Position numbers and translations under genes: made by a program. Of a stretch of DNA of 64,000 nucleotides, positions 49,822 through 60,803 are shown one piece after another. Origin of the DNA: Sphagnum compactum (Eukaryota; Bryophyta; Sphagnopsida; Sphagnales); NCBI GenBank assembly GCA_965153455.1, contig OZ234496.1:2976001-3040000 (forward strand), read 5' to 3'. Below the pieces are notes generated by a model. That model saw only the letters and a program-made list of their open reading frames with translations. It did no database searches and was not told where the DNA came from. The stretch's first letter is position 1; each line of letters starts with the position of its first letter.

Positions 49822-52430
49822 AAAACATTTACCTTTTACTTATACAATATCCAAAAACTTTGATTTCCAAGGCATAATTAAGGATTAGATCATTCTAAAT
49901 TTAATCTCGTGAACTATTGTTGTCTTCAATTATAATTCTATCATACAAGATTTCAAGCCCATACCCACATTATCACTTTTGACCATAAACCTCCAATTAT
50001 GCCCATGACATAAAGTAATGAATAGTTACAACACCAATCCCACACAAAGTACACATATCAACATTCCATTTGTGCCCCATTTTTTTCCCATTCTCACAAT
50101 CCACAAGAAGCATTTACAAGAGACAATTCTGCACTAATTATGATTGCAACGGGAATATTGAAAACATATGCATCAATGAAAAATGAAAAGCTTGGTTTTG
50201 CTTGGAATTCCCATCATAACAAGTCTTGTTCCCTCACAACACACATAAATTCAAAACACACATTCAAGCATATCAAACCCAAATATATGGAATCATACAA
50301 ACAAGCTTTCAAACTCCCTAAGGTCTTTCAACACTTCCCTATGCCTTTAAGCTATAATCTTCTACCGTAGATTTCAACAAATAATTATAACATCTTTGCA
50401 TAGTGGAAAGATAATAAAATAAAATAAAAAATATTTGTTAAAAACATTATTTTCTTCAACAAAACACAAAGCAAAATATTGCAGCATAATAATGCCAACC
50501 TCAAAATCCTTGAAAAATAATGTACTTAGCTTGCTTAAGAACCCACTTTAAGAAGTCGTTCACATTTTTCAACAAGCACTAGAAGTGTTCATTGATGACA
50601 AACGACACTTTGTAGCGTCAAAATCAACAAACCACACACAACCCATCACAAAACCCAAATTCAAAAAACAAACAAAATAACACACAAGCTTATCCCACAA
50701 ATTACGCCTCATCATAACTATACATTGTTGCAAATAGCCGTTCAACCCCTTTATTGAATGAGAAAAACAAAAAGGTGGCAGATTTATTTGGCGCAACTAA
50801 GAAAGACAGTTGACACACAAAAAAATAGGTGACCACCTGAGCCTTAAATCCATGTTGCAATACTACTAGATCACTTGTCATTTATGCTTCATTCCTAAAC
50901 ACTCGATATGTTTTTGTCCTTTGTTCTCTCATGTCTTCTCCCCTTCCATGAGAATGAAATAGATTCTCATTTGATCACTATTTATTACTAACAAAGTAGG
51001 AATGTTATATGCTTGCATTAAATAGGTTATTTGATAAACACTTTTTTTTTCCTTGATCATACCAATCAACTAGAAGCTTACTAACTAGAATTGTACAAAT
51101 TTTATATGGTCCTACATCATGTCATGTTTCATGAATTGTGACACCCATTTTTCAGAAACTCCAAGCCCTTCACGAATGATTTGAAGACCTTGGATTCAAT
51201 TATTCCACGTAAGATTAGTTAGCCCATGAAAGTAGCAAGTGATTGTTCAACCTTTTTCATTTTTTGTAACATGGCTACCATTCAATCACAAAGGTCATGG
51301 TAGTCCTCTAACGAGTTCATGTTCTACCTATTGAGCTTTATGGAACTTATACCAAAGTTCATTCACACCTTTGTAATTTGGTTTCAATTCACCCTTGGAT
51401 GTGAACTACTCGAACAGAAGCCCTATGCTTAAATTTTTTGTATTGATTAGGCAAGCTAGGTTTCTCATAATCAATCTTGAGATTATAAAAGGTTGTAATG
51501 GTTGCCATACCTCTTTATTGTAACTTAGATTAATGGCCAAATATTTGAGTAAAACCAATTGATTTTTTCTCATGTTCTTTGCCTTTTTGGATTTGGATTA
51601 GTGTCCCCTTGTTCGGTTTCACATTCACATAACAATGTAACACAACACTTTTGTGGTGTCCCTGCTGGTCATTTCTTTAGTTTTGATGCATTTTCAAGAA
51701 TAAATTTATGCACTTCAATCAGAAACAAATGCAAGGAATGTTGAACACATTTAATCTTGGGTCAACAATATTAGATTTAATCACATGCAATATGTTTCAA
51801 TGGGGGCATTACTTATTCTTACCAAAAATATTGATTGAAAAATCAATGTTGCAAATGGAGACTATTGGATTCATCACAAAATTGGAATTTGATGTTGAAA
51901 AAAGTTTTTATAACATGTATGTTTCCATCAATCCATAAGTATATACCATAGTACCTTTGACAATTTTTTGACAATTTTTTTTTCATTTCAATAGTATAAA
52001 TACAACTTTCCTCAATTCCTACATTTGAGGTACCAAGCAATGTTGCAACACATATGCACACTACACCACCAAAGCTTCAAGGCAAGTGCCAAGTAGTCAA
52101 AAGTAATGTCAAATTTTTCTTAGAACTTTTAGCATTGTGAATATTCAATTTTGAAAAAAAAAATCGACATTTATTGCAAACTTTAATTATTGTTTGAAGG
52201 ATAACATTCTTTTGGAAAAAGGTTAAGAACCTGAGAGGGGTTACCTGCCCCTCCTCCTCACGGGCAAGAGTGAAGCTTGTTGGAGGAATGTACCAGTGTT
52301 GGGCAGTTCTTTAAAATTTTCAAAGACGAGTCACTCACACGGTTCTTTGATGCTTGCATATGAAAAGAATCGTGACAACGGTTCTAAAATTGAACTAGAT
52401 TCTAGTACCCAACCAACATAGGTACTTGTT
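49822..52430. other. AT-rich intergenic DNA with one possible coding fossil
   Basis: Minus-strand translation of about 51530-51110 gives protein-like pieces interrupted by stops and shifts, such as YEKPSLPNQYKKFKHRASV, NELWYKFHKAQ, MLQKMKKVEQSLATFMG and LQIIREGLGVSEKW. No family is recognised. Elsewhere only short frames are seen. A slightly GC-richer patch at 52230-52290 has no identified function. Confidence 0.35.
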
Positions 52431-52436
52431 ATCATT

Positions 52437-52955
52437 ACAAGCACAAGTTGTTGGTCTAGAGTTTTTCAACCATGGAACCCCACATTACGTCATTTTAAGG
52501 TGGATTGTATGGCTTAAAGATGCCATTCCATGTAAACTGATGCATTCCATCATGGAATGTCATATTCTAGAAAAAAAAAAAAAAAACTTGCTTTTGTTTT
52601 CTATTGACACTAACTAAATGCCAAATACAATTGTGGTGATTGTGTCAAGTTGGCTTAACTTACCACTTAAAGCACAAGTTGTGGGTCTAGAGTTTTTCAA
52701 CCTACTCTCACCAAGGAACCCTAAATTAGGTCATCTTTAAGGTGGATTGTACAGCTTAAAAGATGCCGATTCCATGCAGATTGCTGCATCCATCATAGAA
52801 TGTTATATTCTGTGGACAATACATAAAAGAATGAGATCCAACAAGTGGGGGGAAAAAAAAAAAAAAAAATTTAAAATTGCTTGCCTTTGATTGAACCTAA
52901 ATGCCAAATACAAATGTGGTGATTGGGTGAAGTTGGCTCAAAGTATCACTACGAG
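52437..52955. repeat. Tandem duplication, two copies of about 235-280 bp
   Basis: Copy 1 (about 52437-52672) and copy 2 (about 52670-52955) share AAGCACAAGTTGT(T/G)GGTCT and AGAGTTTTTCAACC. They also share AAGGTGGATTGTA, GATGCC-(G)ATTCCATG, CATCCATCAT(G/A)GAATGT-like, poly-A, TTGCTT, and AAATGCCAAATACAA(T/A)TGTG. Copy 2 carries small insertions. No conserved frame survives in both. Confidence 0.75.
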
Positions 52956-53500
52956 TGTAATTTACTTTGGCTTTTTAGTGGAATGTCACCAGTAATTAAA
53001 AGGCTGACCACCACCACCACCTTTCTCATGTACTAAAAGAAAGGGAGCAAAAAGAGCTCATTGTTCCCTTGGCCCCACATCAACTATACCAATAACTTAC
53101 CAATAGATACCAATTTGGTCATGTGAAGGTCAGGAAGAATTTTGTTTTGTTTGGTTTTTGTTTTGTACACATTTGGATGGTTGATTTCACAACAAGAGAA
53201 ATGTGGAACAGAATCCATGAGGCCAGCCGGGGCCATGTGGTGTGGGGTAACAACACCCATGTGCCACACCATCCACAACCCACTTGTTTGCATTCCCCTT
53301 TTCAAGGAGTTACAAATAACTTATATAGAGAGTATCATTAATCTCCAAACATGAAAAATGTAAACCCAAAAACAAAAAACAATACTCATAAGACCTCTAT
53401 GTCTTAGGCAAGGTACCTTTGCACTAAACAAAAAAGAAACATGTAAAGCCCAGTTATTAGTATAGTGTAAGTAGTACACTTAGACACATAGCAATGTAAT
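52956..53500. other. Intergenic, no gene seen
   Basis: Two overlapping short + frames near 53123-53354 start without family motifs and are not supported. Nothing else is recognised. Confidence 0.4.
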
Positions 53501-53502
53501 AT

Positions 53503-54009
53503 TCTAAACCTTAAACCCTAAACACAATACCCTCCCTTTTTCACTCATCTTAATTTACTAGACCCCAAACCCTACTCTTGTTAAAGCTACTAAACCCTAA
53601 ACCTTACACCCATGAATACCCTCCTTTTCCACCCATTCTAAATGTACTAAACCTTAAACCCAATACCCACCTCTTTCCCCTCATCCTAGATTTACTAAAC
53701 CCTAAACCCTACTCTTGCTAAAGCTAGTAAACCCTAAACCTTAAACCCAATGCCCACCTTTTTCCAATCATCTTAAATTTACTAAACCCTAAACCCTACT
53801 CTTGCTAGAGCTACTAAACCCTAAACCTTAAACCCCATACCCACCTTTTTCCACTCATCCTAAATTTACTAAACCCTAAACCCTAAACCCTACTCTTGCT
53901 AAGACTACTAAACCTTAAACCCAATACCCTCCTTTTTCCACTCATCCTAAATTTACTAAACCCTAAACCCTACTCTTGCTAAGACTACTAAACCTTAAAC
54001 CCTAAACCC
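53503..54009. repeat. Interstitial telomere-motif satellite, unit about 87 bp
   Basis: A unit with CTCATCCTAAATTTAC, then ACTAAACCCTAAACCC, TACTCTTGCTAAAGCTAC and TAAACCCTAAACC, then TTAAACCCAATACCCACC, TTTTTCCA. It recurs at about 53679, 53766, 53852 and 53941 (spacings of about 86-89 bp), with two more diverged units before. Each unit contains two clusters of the plant telomere motif CCCTAAA. It ends 79 bp past the mtSSB stop codon, so it lies in or next to that gene's 3' UTR. Confidence 0.85.
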
Positions 54010-54087
54010 AAGAACTCCTGGTAAAATACTGAAGAAAAAACCGAGTTCCTTCTCCATCCTCCTGTGGTGCCTATTTTCTGAGTAGGA

Positions 54088-55098
54088 TCATGAGGAGGCT
54101 GATTCTCTTCCATTTGAAGCATTCTCCGCCACAAATGCTTTGTCACAGATTGTAGCAGCAGCCGCAAAAGAAGAGTTTTGGCTGATTGTTGTTGCAGGAG
54201 TGGCAGCAACAAAAGAAGATTCTCGATCGATTGTTGGAGCAACAGCGGAAGAAGGCGACGACGAAGAAGAAGAAGATGACGACGACGATACTTGATCCAT
54301 GAAGAGAAGTCGGCCATTTTGTCGGATGGCGATCTCACGAATGCGCTTCACATCTCCGTGGACAGGCTCGTTGTAAACTCTCGTCTCAATGTTACCCTCT
54401 AAATAGACTTGAGTCCCTTGCTTGATATGGCGCATCGCCAGTTGCCCCATCCTCTCTTGATAAACTGCTACTCTGTGCCACTGGGCAGAGCCTCGCTGTG
54501 CGTACTCTTCAGGCGATTCTCCTTCCAATGGTCGTCGATTGTTGTGCAGTCCACCAGTGGCAACCGAGAAGATGGTGACCGCGCGTCCACTCTTGAGGAT
54601 TTTCTGTATCGGAGATTGACCCACTTCGCCCAATAGTATGGCCTTATAAACACCCCGAGGACTGAAGACTGTTCCATACACAATCCGGTCGGCATGAGCC
54701 TCCAGTTTTTCCATAGGAGCTCCATTGATGCTGCTGCTATTGCTAGGAAGATCTGCAATCTGTGGATGAAGAGAATCATATGAGGTTGATGACTCAGGTT
54801 TTGCTTGTGAAATATCCGGCAAACGAAAGTCGAATAGCAATGATGACTGAGTCCCAACGGCAGCATTGTCTACTAAACCCTGCGGTTTCTCTGACTCCGG
54901 AGGACACAATCCAGAGGAGGAGGGCGGTGGTGATCCATCGTCACGGAAGAAGTCATGGGTACTGCTGAAGTAGTGCTGACAAATTGGTGAGGAAGATCGC
55001 AAACCTCGCAAACCCCATGCAGGAGCAGCGCCTGGCAACGACCTAAGACGCTCGGACAAACACCGTGACAACAACCGCAGAGAAGCCGATGACACCAT
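54088..55098 (-). CDS. mtSSB: Mitochondrial single-stranded DNA-binding protein
   Basis: Intronless, 336 aa, ATG at 55098. The frame is open further upstream but contains no earlier ATG, and the chosen Met begins MVSSASLRLLSRCLSERLRS, an Arg/Ser/Leu-rich, acid-free mitochondrial presequence. Residues 51-148 are a low-complexity linker. Residues 149-268 form the SSB OB fold: GVYKAILLGEVGQSPIQKIL, VTIFSVATGG, SAQWHRVAVYQERMG, VYLEGNIETRVYN and IAIRQNGRLLFMD match plant mtSSB strand by strand, including the AQWHR motif and the Trp. The tail has a 12-residue Ser run and a Ser/Ala-rich end. The family binds ssDNA in organelle replication and repair. The long N-terminal linker and extra C-terminal tail make it longer than the roughly 200-residue Arabidopsis protein. 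Confidence 0.92.
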   Translation of the reverse strand: MVSSASLRLLSRCLSERLRSLPGAAPAWGLRGLRSSSPICQHYFSSTHDFFRDDGSPPPSSSGLCPPESEKPQGLVDNAAVGTQSSLLFDFRLPDISQAKPESSTSYDSLHPQIADLPSNSSSINGAPMEKLEAHADRIVYGTVFSPRGVYKAILLGEVGQSPIQKILKSGRAVTIFSVATGGLHNNRRPLEGESPEEYAQRGSAQWHRVAVYQERMGQLAMRHIKQGTQVYLEGNIETRVYNEPVHGDVKRIREIAIRQNGRLLFMDQVSSSSSSSSSSSPSSAVAPTIDRESSFVAATPATTISQNSSFAAAATICDKAFVAENASNGRESASS

Positions 55099-55248
55099 CG
55101 TTGAAATTGGCAACAATCTGAGCTTGCAACAGCTTGGGAATTGCTCGCAAATTTCTCGTTCGAAGAGCGTGAGAAATGGGTTTGAGAATTCTATTCCTCC
55201 CCCGCTCCACAATCGATCAATCCACAAGACGACGATTGATGATCCTGT

Positions 55249-55336
55249 AACCCTAATCTTCGGTGGGGGCCAGAAACAGCCAGATTTAGGGTTTAGGGTT
55301 TACGACTACTTTGTTGTGGTCTTCAAATTAGGGTTT
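55249..55336 (-). promoter_or_regulatory. mtSSB promoter with telo-boxes
   Basis: AACCCTAA at 55249-55256, TTTAGGGTTTAGGGTTTA at 55285-55302 and TTAGGGTTT at 55328-55336 lie 150-240 bp upstream of the mtSSB ATG. Telo-boxes are established elements of plant genes tied to cell division and organelle biogenesis. The adjacent sequence is CpG-rich, unlike the flanks. A transcription start is not identified. Confidence 0.55.
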
Positions 55337-55339
55337 TTG

Positions 55340-57735
55340 GGTCAAAATTTAAGGAAAGAACCACCTAGAAACCTGCAATTCTTTCATGAAAACAACACCA
55401 TCAATTCTTTTGAGTTTCCTGAAATACCCAAATCTGGAGGTTCTTTCTTCTTTCATTTTGATTGATTTGATTGATATGGCAACTTTATATCAATTAACAG
55501 AACATTCAAATTGCAAGACCACAAACATTTGCACGAGAAAGGAAATGAAATGAGATGTTAAGAATTATCCAGAAAGTCACCCTCTCTTCACCCTCTCTTC
55601 GAGCCTGCTTTCACCCCCTATCCCCTCTTTCAGTGTGTCCTCAAAGTAAATGAAATCTTATTAAATCTCAGTATGAAATGCAGAAACTCAGCATCTAATG
55701 CACAAGGTTCGAGAGTAATCATAATATTTGTACAGGTAGGAGCAGTGAACATATATGTAACACCAGTGGAGGCGCTCAGGAAAAAAGGAAAGACAAAATG
55801 AAACTCAGTTTACCGCCAAAATTGGTGGAAAAGCTAGTTTGTGCCCCAGTTATTTCGTTTTGTAAAATTTACTTTCCAGTTAGACGCTTGATGCCCTATT
55901 ATGTCGAAACTGGCCGTTCTCGCCCACTAATCTCGTGACTTTACAGATAACTCTATTGAAAAAATTAATTACAATAAACCTTTCAATCAAATAAACTATT
56001 GAGTCATTTGCCTCTTCTCATCTATTTTGAACTAATTTAGATTATCAAGTATTTTCCATAGGTGTTTTTAAACATCACTTATTTCTCACCACAAAGGTCC
56101 AAGCTACTCCTAGCATAAAAGTGTTGCAGACTCAAGTAATGCATAGTCCTCACCTAAAGGCGTGGCCCAATTAAAAGGAAGGAGATTTTGAAATTAGAAT
56201 TTCTTCAAGTAGAAGAGGGATTTACTACCTCCATAATAACTAAATACCCATCCTTCAATTTGTAGTGTAATGGGTGGTTCCTCCTATGACCAGGGTGAAC
56301 TAGAACCCACACTGGAATTCATAGATTCAATAAAAATGATTCAATGATCTTTGTTTAAAACTCATTTTGTTCCTACACAAGTTTAGGAGGAAAGCTTACA
56401 TCAAAGTGGACTAATTTTTTTTTAAATCATTTTGATTACATTTATAACAACTTAATTCAAGTATGAGGATGTGAGTGTTTAAATTTTTCATACTGGTAAA
56501 AAATCATATGTTGTCTTTAACTTTGAAGCAAGCTAAATAATGATAGTACAAACATATTTTTCTTAAGAAGCTTTTATCTATTTATGTCTATTATAGACCT
56601 ACATAAATATTTACCATTCAAGTCCTCCCAAAAAGTATTAAATATGGAAACAATTATAACCTTAATTCCAAATGTTTTTAATATTCACTTCATTAGCAAA
56701 TGTGTTCCAAAAAGAAAATAAACAACAACATTTCAATGACTTGAAATGGAAGTCCACAATTGTCATATTGAAAATCTGTCACAAATTAAACGTTCATTTT
56801 CAAAACTTCATATATATTACGAAAATATTTATTTATGTATCCTTGTGATTTATATATTATCTCAAATATAAAGTTTATTGCAAATATTTGAATCCAAATC
56901 ATGAAAATTCATTCACCATGTTTGTAAAGGGTGATTTCAAATAGAATTGTGGACTTGCATATATTGTGACTATGACATCCATTTTGGTACATGGTAGGTT
57001 GTGGTTATTTTATAAATGTTATTGTTATGACATTTTTTAATTCATCAACAACTTTGGCCTTACATTGGGCAGTTTTTAACATTCCTTTCAATTGTATGTG
57101 TGTGTGTGTGTGTGCATTTTTTTTTGTGCGAGTGTCAACTACACCAAAAATTAATTAATGGAAATTGTAGGAGCTAGCATAGTTGGATCCAAGCTTATCC
57201 TACTTCCTTGCATGCTTATTTTTTGACACACTATGTACCATTAAGTTAGTTTCACCACCAATTAATACTCATCCCACTAACACATTGCATACCCATATAA
57301 AGAAGATAATTCATTCCCTAAAATAATCCCATAAATTTCCACAAAAGAACCCTAAGAAAGGAACATGATTGGAAATTGAATAAGTGGTGAGAAACATAAT
57401 ATCAACTCTCAATTTATACCCATGAAGCCCAAGATTAACAAAATTTGACACAACAAAGGTAATTTGCAACTTTGTTTTAATAGAGAAAATCACCTCATTT
57501 GTTATTGAAATTATAATTCTAATCACATTATTGCTTCCCATTCTTTTCAACAATTTGGATGAACACTCCTGGAAACAACAAGATGGGGGCGTGTCATATG
57601 CAAATGTTGGTTATGGATGATGTCACGAAAGATGACATTTTAATGTTGGATGACATTTAATGTCGTAATTCTAACATAGGGTTTGTGACTAAGTGTGGAA
57701 TGTAAAGGCACATAAGGCTAAGAGAATGTGTTTCA
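55340..57735. other. AT-rich intergenic DNA, no gene recognised
   Basis: Contains a short TG microsatellite at 57096-57114. A protein-like minus frame at 57553-57311 (begins MLKRMGSNNVIRIIISITNE) is hydrophobic and belongs to no family I recognise. The rest is AT-rich and CpG-poor. Confidence 0.4.
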
Positions 57736-57739
57736 CTCC

Positions 57740-58170
57740 TGAACACATTCTCTTGGCTTCATGTGTTGTTGCACTACACACTTAATCACGAACCTGAACA
57801 CACTTTTTTGGCTTCATATGGCCTTGCACTGCACATTTAATCATGAACCCGAATACATTCTTTTGGATTCATGTGCCCTTGCACTGCACACTTATCACGA
57901 ACTCAAACACATTTTTTTGGCTTCATGTGCCATTGCACTCCACACTTAATCACAAACCCAAACACACTTTCTTGGCTTCATCACTATAAGAAAAATGGGG
58001 TTTTGTAACCAACTTTTACGACTAATTTTGTCCAAGGTGACTAATGTTTTAGTTGAATGTTACAAAAATTAATTGTCTTGTATAAAAATAATCACATTAG
58101 ACAAGTAAAAAAAAATCATTTTTTTTTTAGTGCATGTGCCTTTACACTCCATGTTTAATCATGAACCCAA
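57740..58170. repeat. Tandem repeat, unit about 55-60 bp, interrupted by a CACTA element
   Basis: Units read GAACACATTCTCTTGGCTTC, ATGTGCC-TTGCACT, then CCACACTTAATCACGAACC. Copies begin near 57740, 57797, 57856, 57911 and 57966. The last is split after GGCTTCAT at 57981 and resumes with CATGTGCCTTTACACTCC at 58133. Copies differ by about 10-20 percent. Confidence 0.85.
57982..58132. mobile_element. Non-autonomous CACTA (En/Spm-type) element, 151 bp
   Basis: Starts CACTATAAGAAAAATGGGG at 57982 and ends TTTTTTTTAGTG at 58132; read inward on the complement the right end is CACTAAAAAAAAAATG. The 16-bp ends match at 14 positions. It is flanked by a perfect CAT duplication (57979-57981 and 58133-58135), the 3-bp target duplication expected of CACTA transposons. 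It interrupts a tandem-repeat unit whose empty version (GGCTTCATGTGCC) is present in neighbouring copies. It encodes nothing and must have been mobilised in trans. Confidence 0.88.
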
Positions 58171-58315
58171 TGTTTGGAAGTGAAACACACCCTCACAAGT
58201 GGGGGAAAGTGCAAGAAACTGAACCCAATGACTCCAAAATGCACTCCCACTTTAGGAGTCACATTCATGTAAAAGTCCTGAATGTGTAAACATTAAATTG
58301 GGCCCCCATATACCA

Positions 58316-60803
58316 TTAGAAAGGTATTGAAGTGTAAATACCTAAAATGCCCTCACATTGTTCATTTAGACCTAAAATGCATGAGTTATGATTAAAAAAA
58401 AGGTCAGGAGTCAAATTAAGGAATTTAACCCTAACCACAAATCCCTTTAGAGCAAGGGTCAAATCATCTTTGATTTGGGTGTGCAATACACCATTGGAAA
58501 GATCTTTTTTAGGGCTATAAGATATTGCTTTTGCATGCTCCAAATAGGTTTGATTTGAGGAAGATAAGAACGTTCAAAGTTTCAAGACTTGGGAGACTTG
58601 GTAAAAAGTGCCATTTAGATGTCGACCCCACATACAATCACAAAATATACTATAGGGAAGGGAGTGGTGCTTCCTCCCAAAGGTTGTGGGCTGTGTAAAG
58701 CTTATGCTTGAGTTGTTTTTACTAAATCTATCTCATCACTTGCGTTCAACTTACACTAACTGCCTTTTTTCTTTGGTTGTGTAGGTTGATTAGGGTGAAT
58801 TCTTGCTTGTGAATTCACCTTAGTCCCATCACGGAGCTCCAACATGCCTTCCTACCCTAAAAATGCTACAAATTAAGGAACATGCCCTGACTCTTTTCTT
58901 TTTCCGTTGTTTCATTTTAAGACCCACATTTGGGTTTTTAAAGGAATTTGGGGGCACATCATATAATGTATTTGAAAACATTTAATGTTAATCGAAAATT
59001 TACACAACTTGTCAAATTCCTTATTGACAAAGTTATCGTTGGCATAGGTGAAAATTCAAAATGTATGAAATAGAATAATTGAATTTTTAAATGTTTATCT
59101 TACATTCTTATGTTAACACCTATAACTTTTATTATTGACACACATAAATTAACCAACATAATACCATTTTAACTTAATGTCTACCATCCAAAGTTGTTTG
59201 TTTTGCAATTTTTTTTGTCTTATGTAATTTTTATCTACACATGGTTTTTGTGTTTTAATCTTCACCTTGTGTTTTGGGCTTGAATTTTTGTGCAATTGTA
59301 GGTGAACAAAAACTTGATATTATATTCCAAACACGAAATATTTAAAATCAAGTTCACACATGAACTAGTTTCAAAATAACTTATCATAATTTACCCATGA
59401 TAAGTAAAATGTGAACATGTAGCTAAAGTAAAACTCTTGACATGTTTCTTTCTCTTTCCCAAAAAAATATACCTACACATTATTATGGTGGTCATGAATC
59501 TAGACATGGTGCAAACATATTGAAGTGTAGTAAATGAATTGTTAGATTCACTATTTTGTGTGATTATTGTTCCAAAATGGAATTATAACTTTGATATTGA
59601 CTTATTCAAAACATAAATCCAATGGATTTCAATAGTTAACATTGTACACTATTTAAAACTAAGACATGAATACAAAATTTGGAAATGGAAAAGGATTGTG
59701 AAATAAATCAAAACACAATGTCCTATTTTTTGTGAAATTTGTGAAAAGGAACAAAATTTAAGCCATTTGCCATTTGATTTGTGCAAAATGATTGGACATC
59801 ATGTGTTAAAAGTTACATTGTTTTGGGACATGGCAATTTTGTAGTTCAATTGTTGATGAGACTTGAATTGTTCTATTTGTAGCATAAACATTTTTTTCAT
59901 ACCATAATCTTGATTTGGGTTTGCCACTCAAATTTCAAGGACAAAGAAGTGGCTTTCATGAATGTGAAATAAGTCAAAGGCTTTTCAAAAGCAAACATGT
60001 TGAAAATAAAGGGAAACCATGGCATGAATAAAAAGAACAAAAGTTTCTTTCACCCAAAGCTATTGAAAAGTGTTTGAAAACTGCATTCCTAAGTTTTTAA
60101 CACCCTCAATGTAAACCCTAACTAGGGGAATTGATTTCCCATGGAATATTCCAATGTTAAAAAATGTGTTTCAATGTTGTTTTGAATTGAGTGATCTTAA
60201 TGTCATTGAAGATATCATTGAAAGTGACAACATGTTGCATTTCATATGACCCACAAAAGTAATTTCTCAATAGTTATAAATATTTGAAAATTTGAAAAAA
60301 AAATGTCAAAAGGAAACCTGGCCATTGAAAGCATAAATTGGAGGAGCAAATCATGTCTAAATCATGAACTTGAACATACCATTGATAAGCTCTTAATAAA
60401 GGTTATAAGAAAATGATATTATGTGTTATATTTCATTCCCATTTTCAAGGTTGTTGAACACTTAAATGTTAAATTTTGGGATGCAAACATTGGAAATTCC
60501 AAAAAGTTGTCATTTCAAGATTGTAGCACAAGGATGTTTAAAGTACATTACAAAATAATTAATGTTTCTTTTGTGAGTTGGGGGGCCATAGTGAGTTCAT
60601 GATGAATGTCAAAACATGGACAATGCATGCAAAACATTCAACAAAATGTCTTGGTTTCATGACTTGACTTGATTTTGGGACATGTGAATGAGGAAAGGGG
60701 GGAAAAAAAGTTATTTTTGATAAATACAATGGGGAAATTTTCTTAAGCAAGATGTTAAACACTTCCTAACAAGCTTTGTCTAGTGCATTTCTTGGCCAAT
60801 AAT
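58316..60803. other. AT-rich intergenic DNA, no gene recognised
   Basis: Only short frames, none with family motifs. The 58316-58543 minus frame and the 60559-60762 minus frame are protein-like in places but unsupported. No RNA gene or repeat array was seen. Confidence 0.4.

Noticed and set aside
55099-55227. N-terminal extension of the mtSSB frame
   Set aside because: It contains no ATG; the first Met is at 55098 and begins a good mitochondrial presequence.
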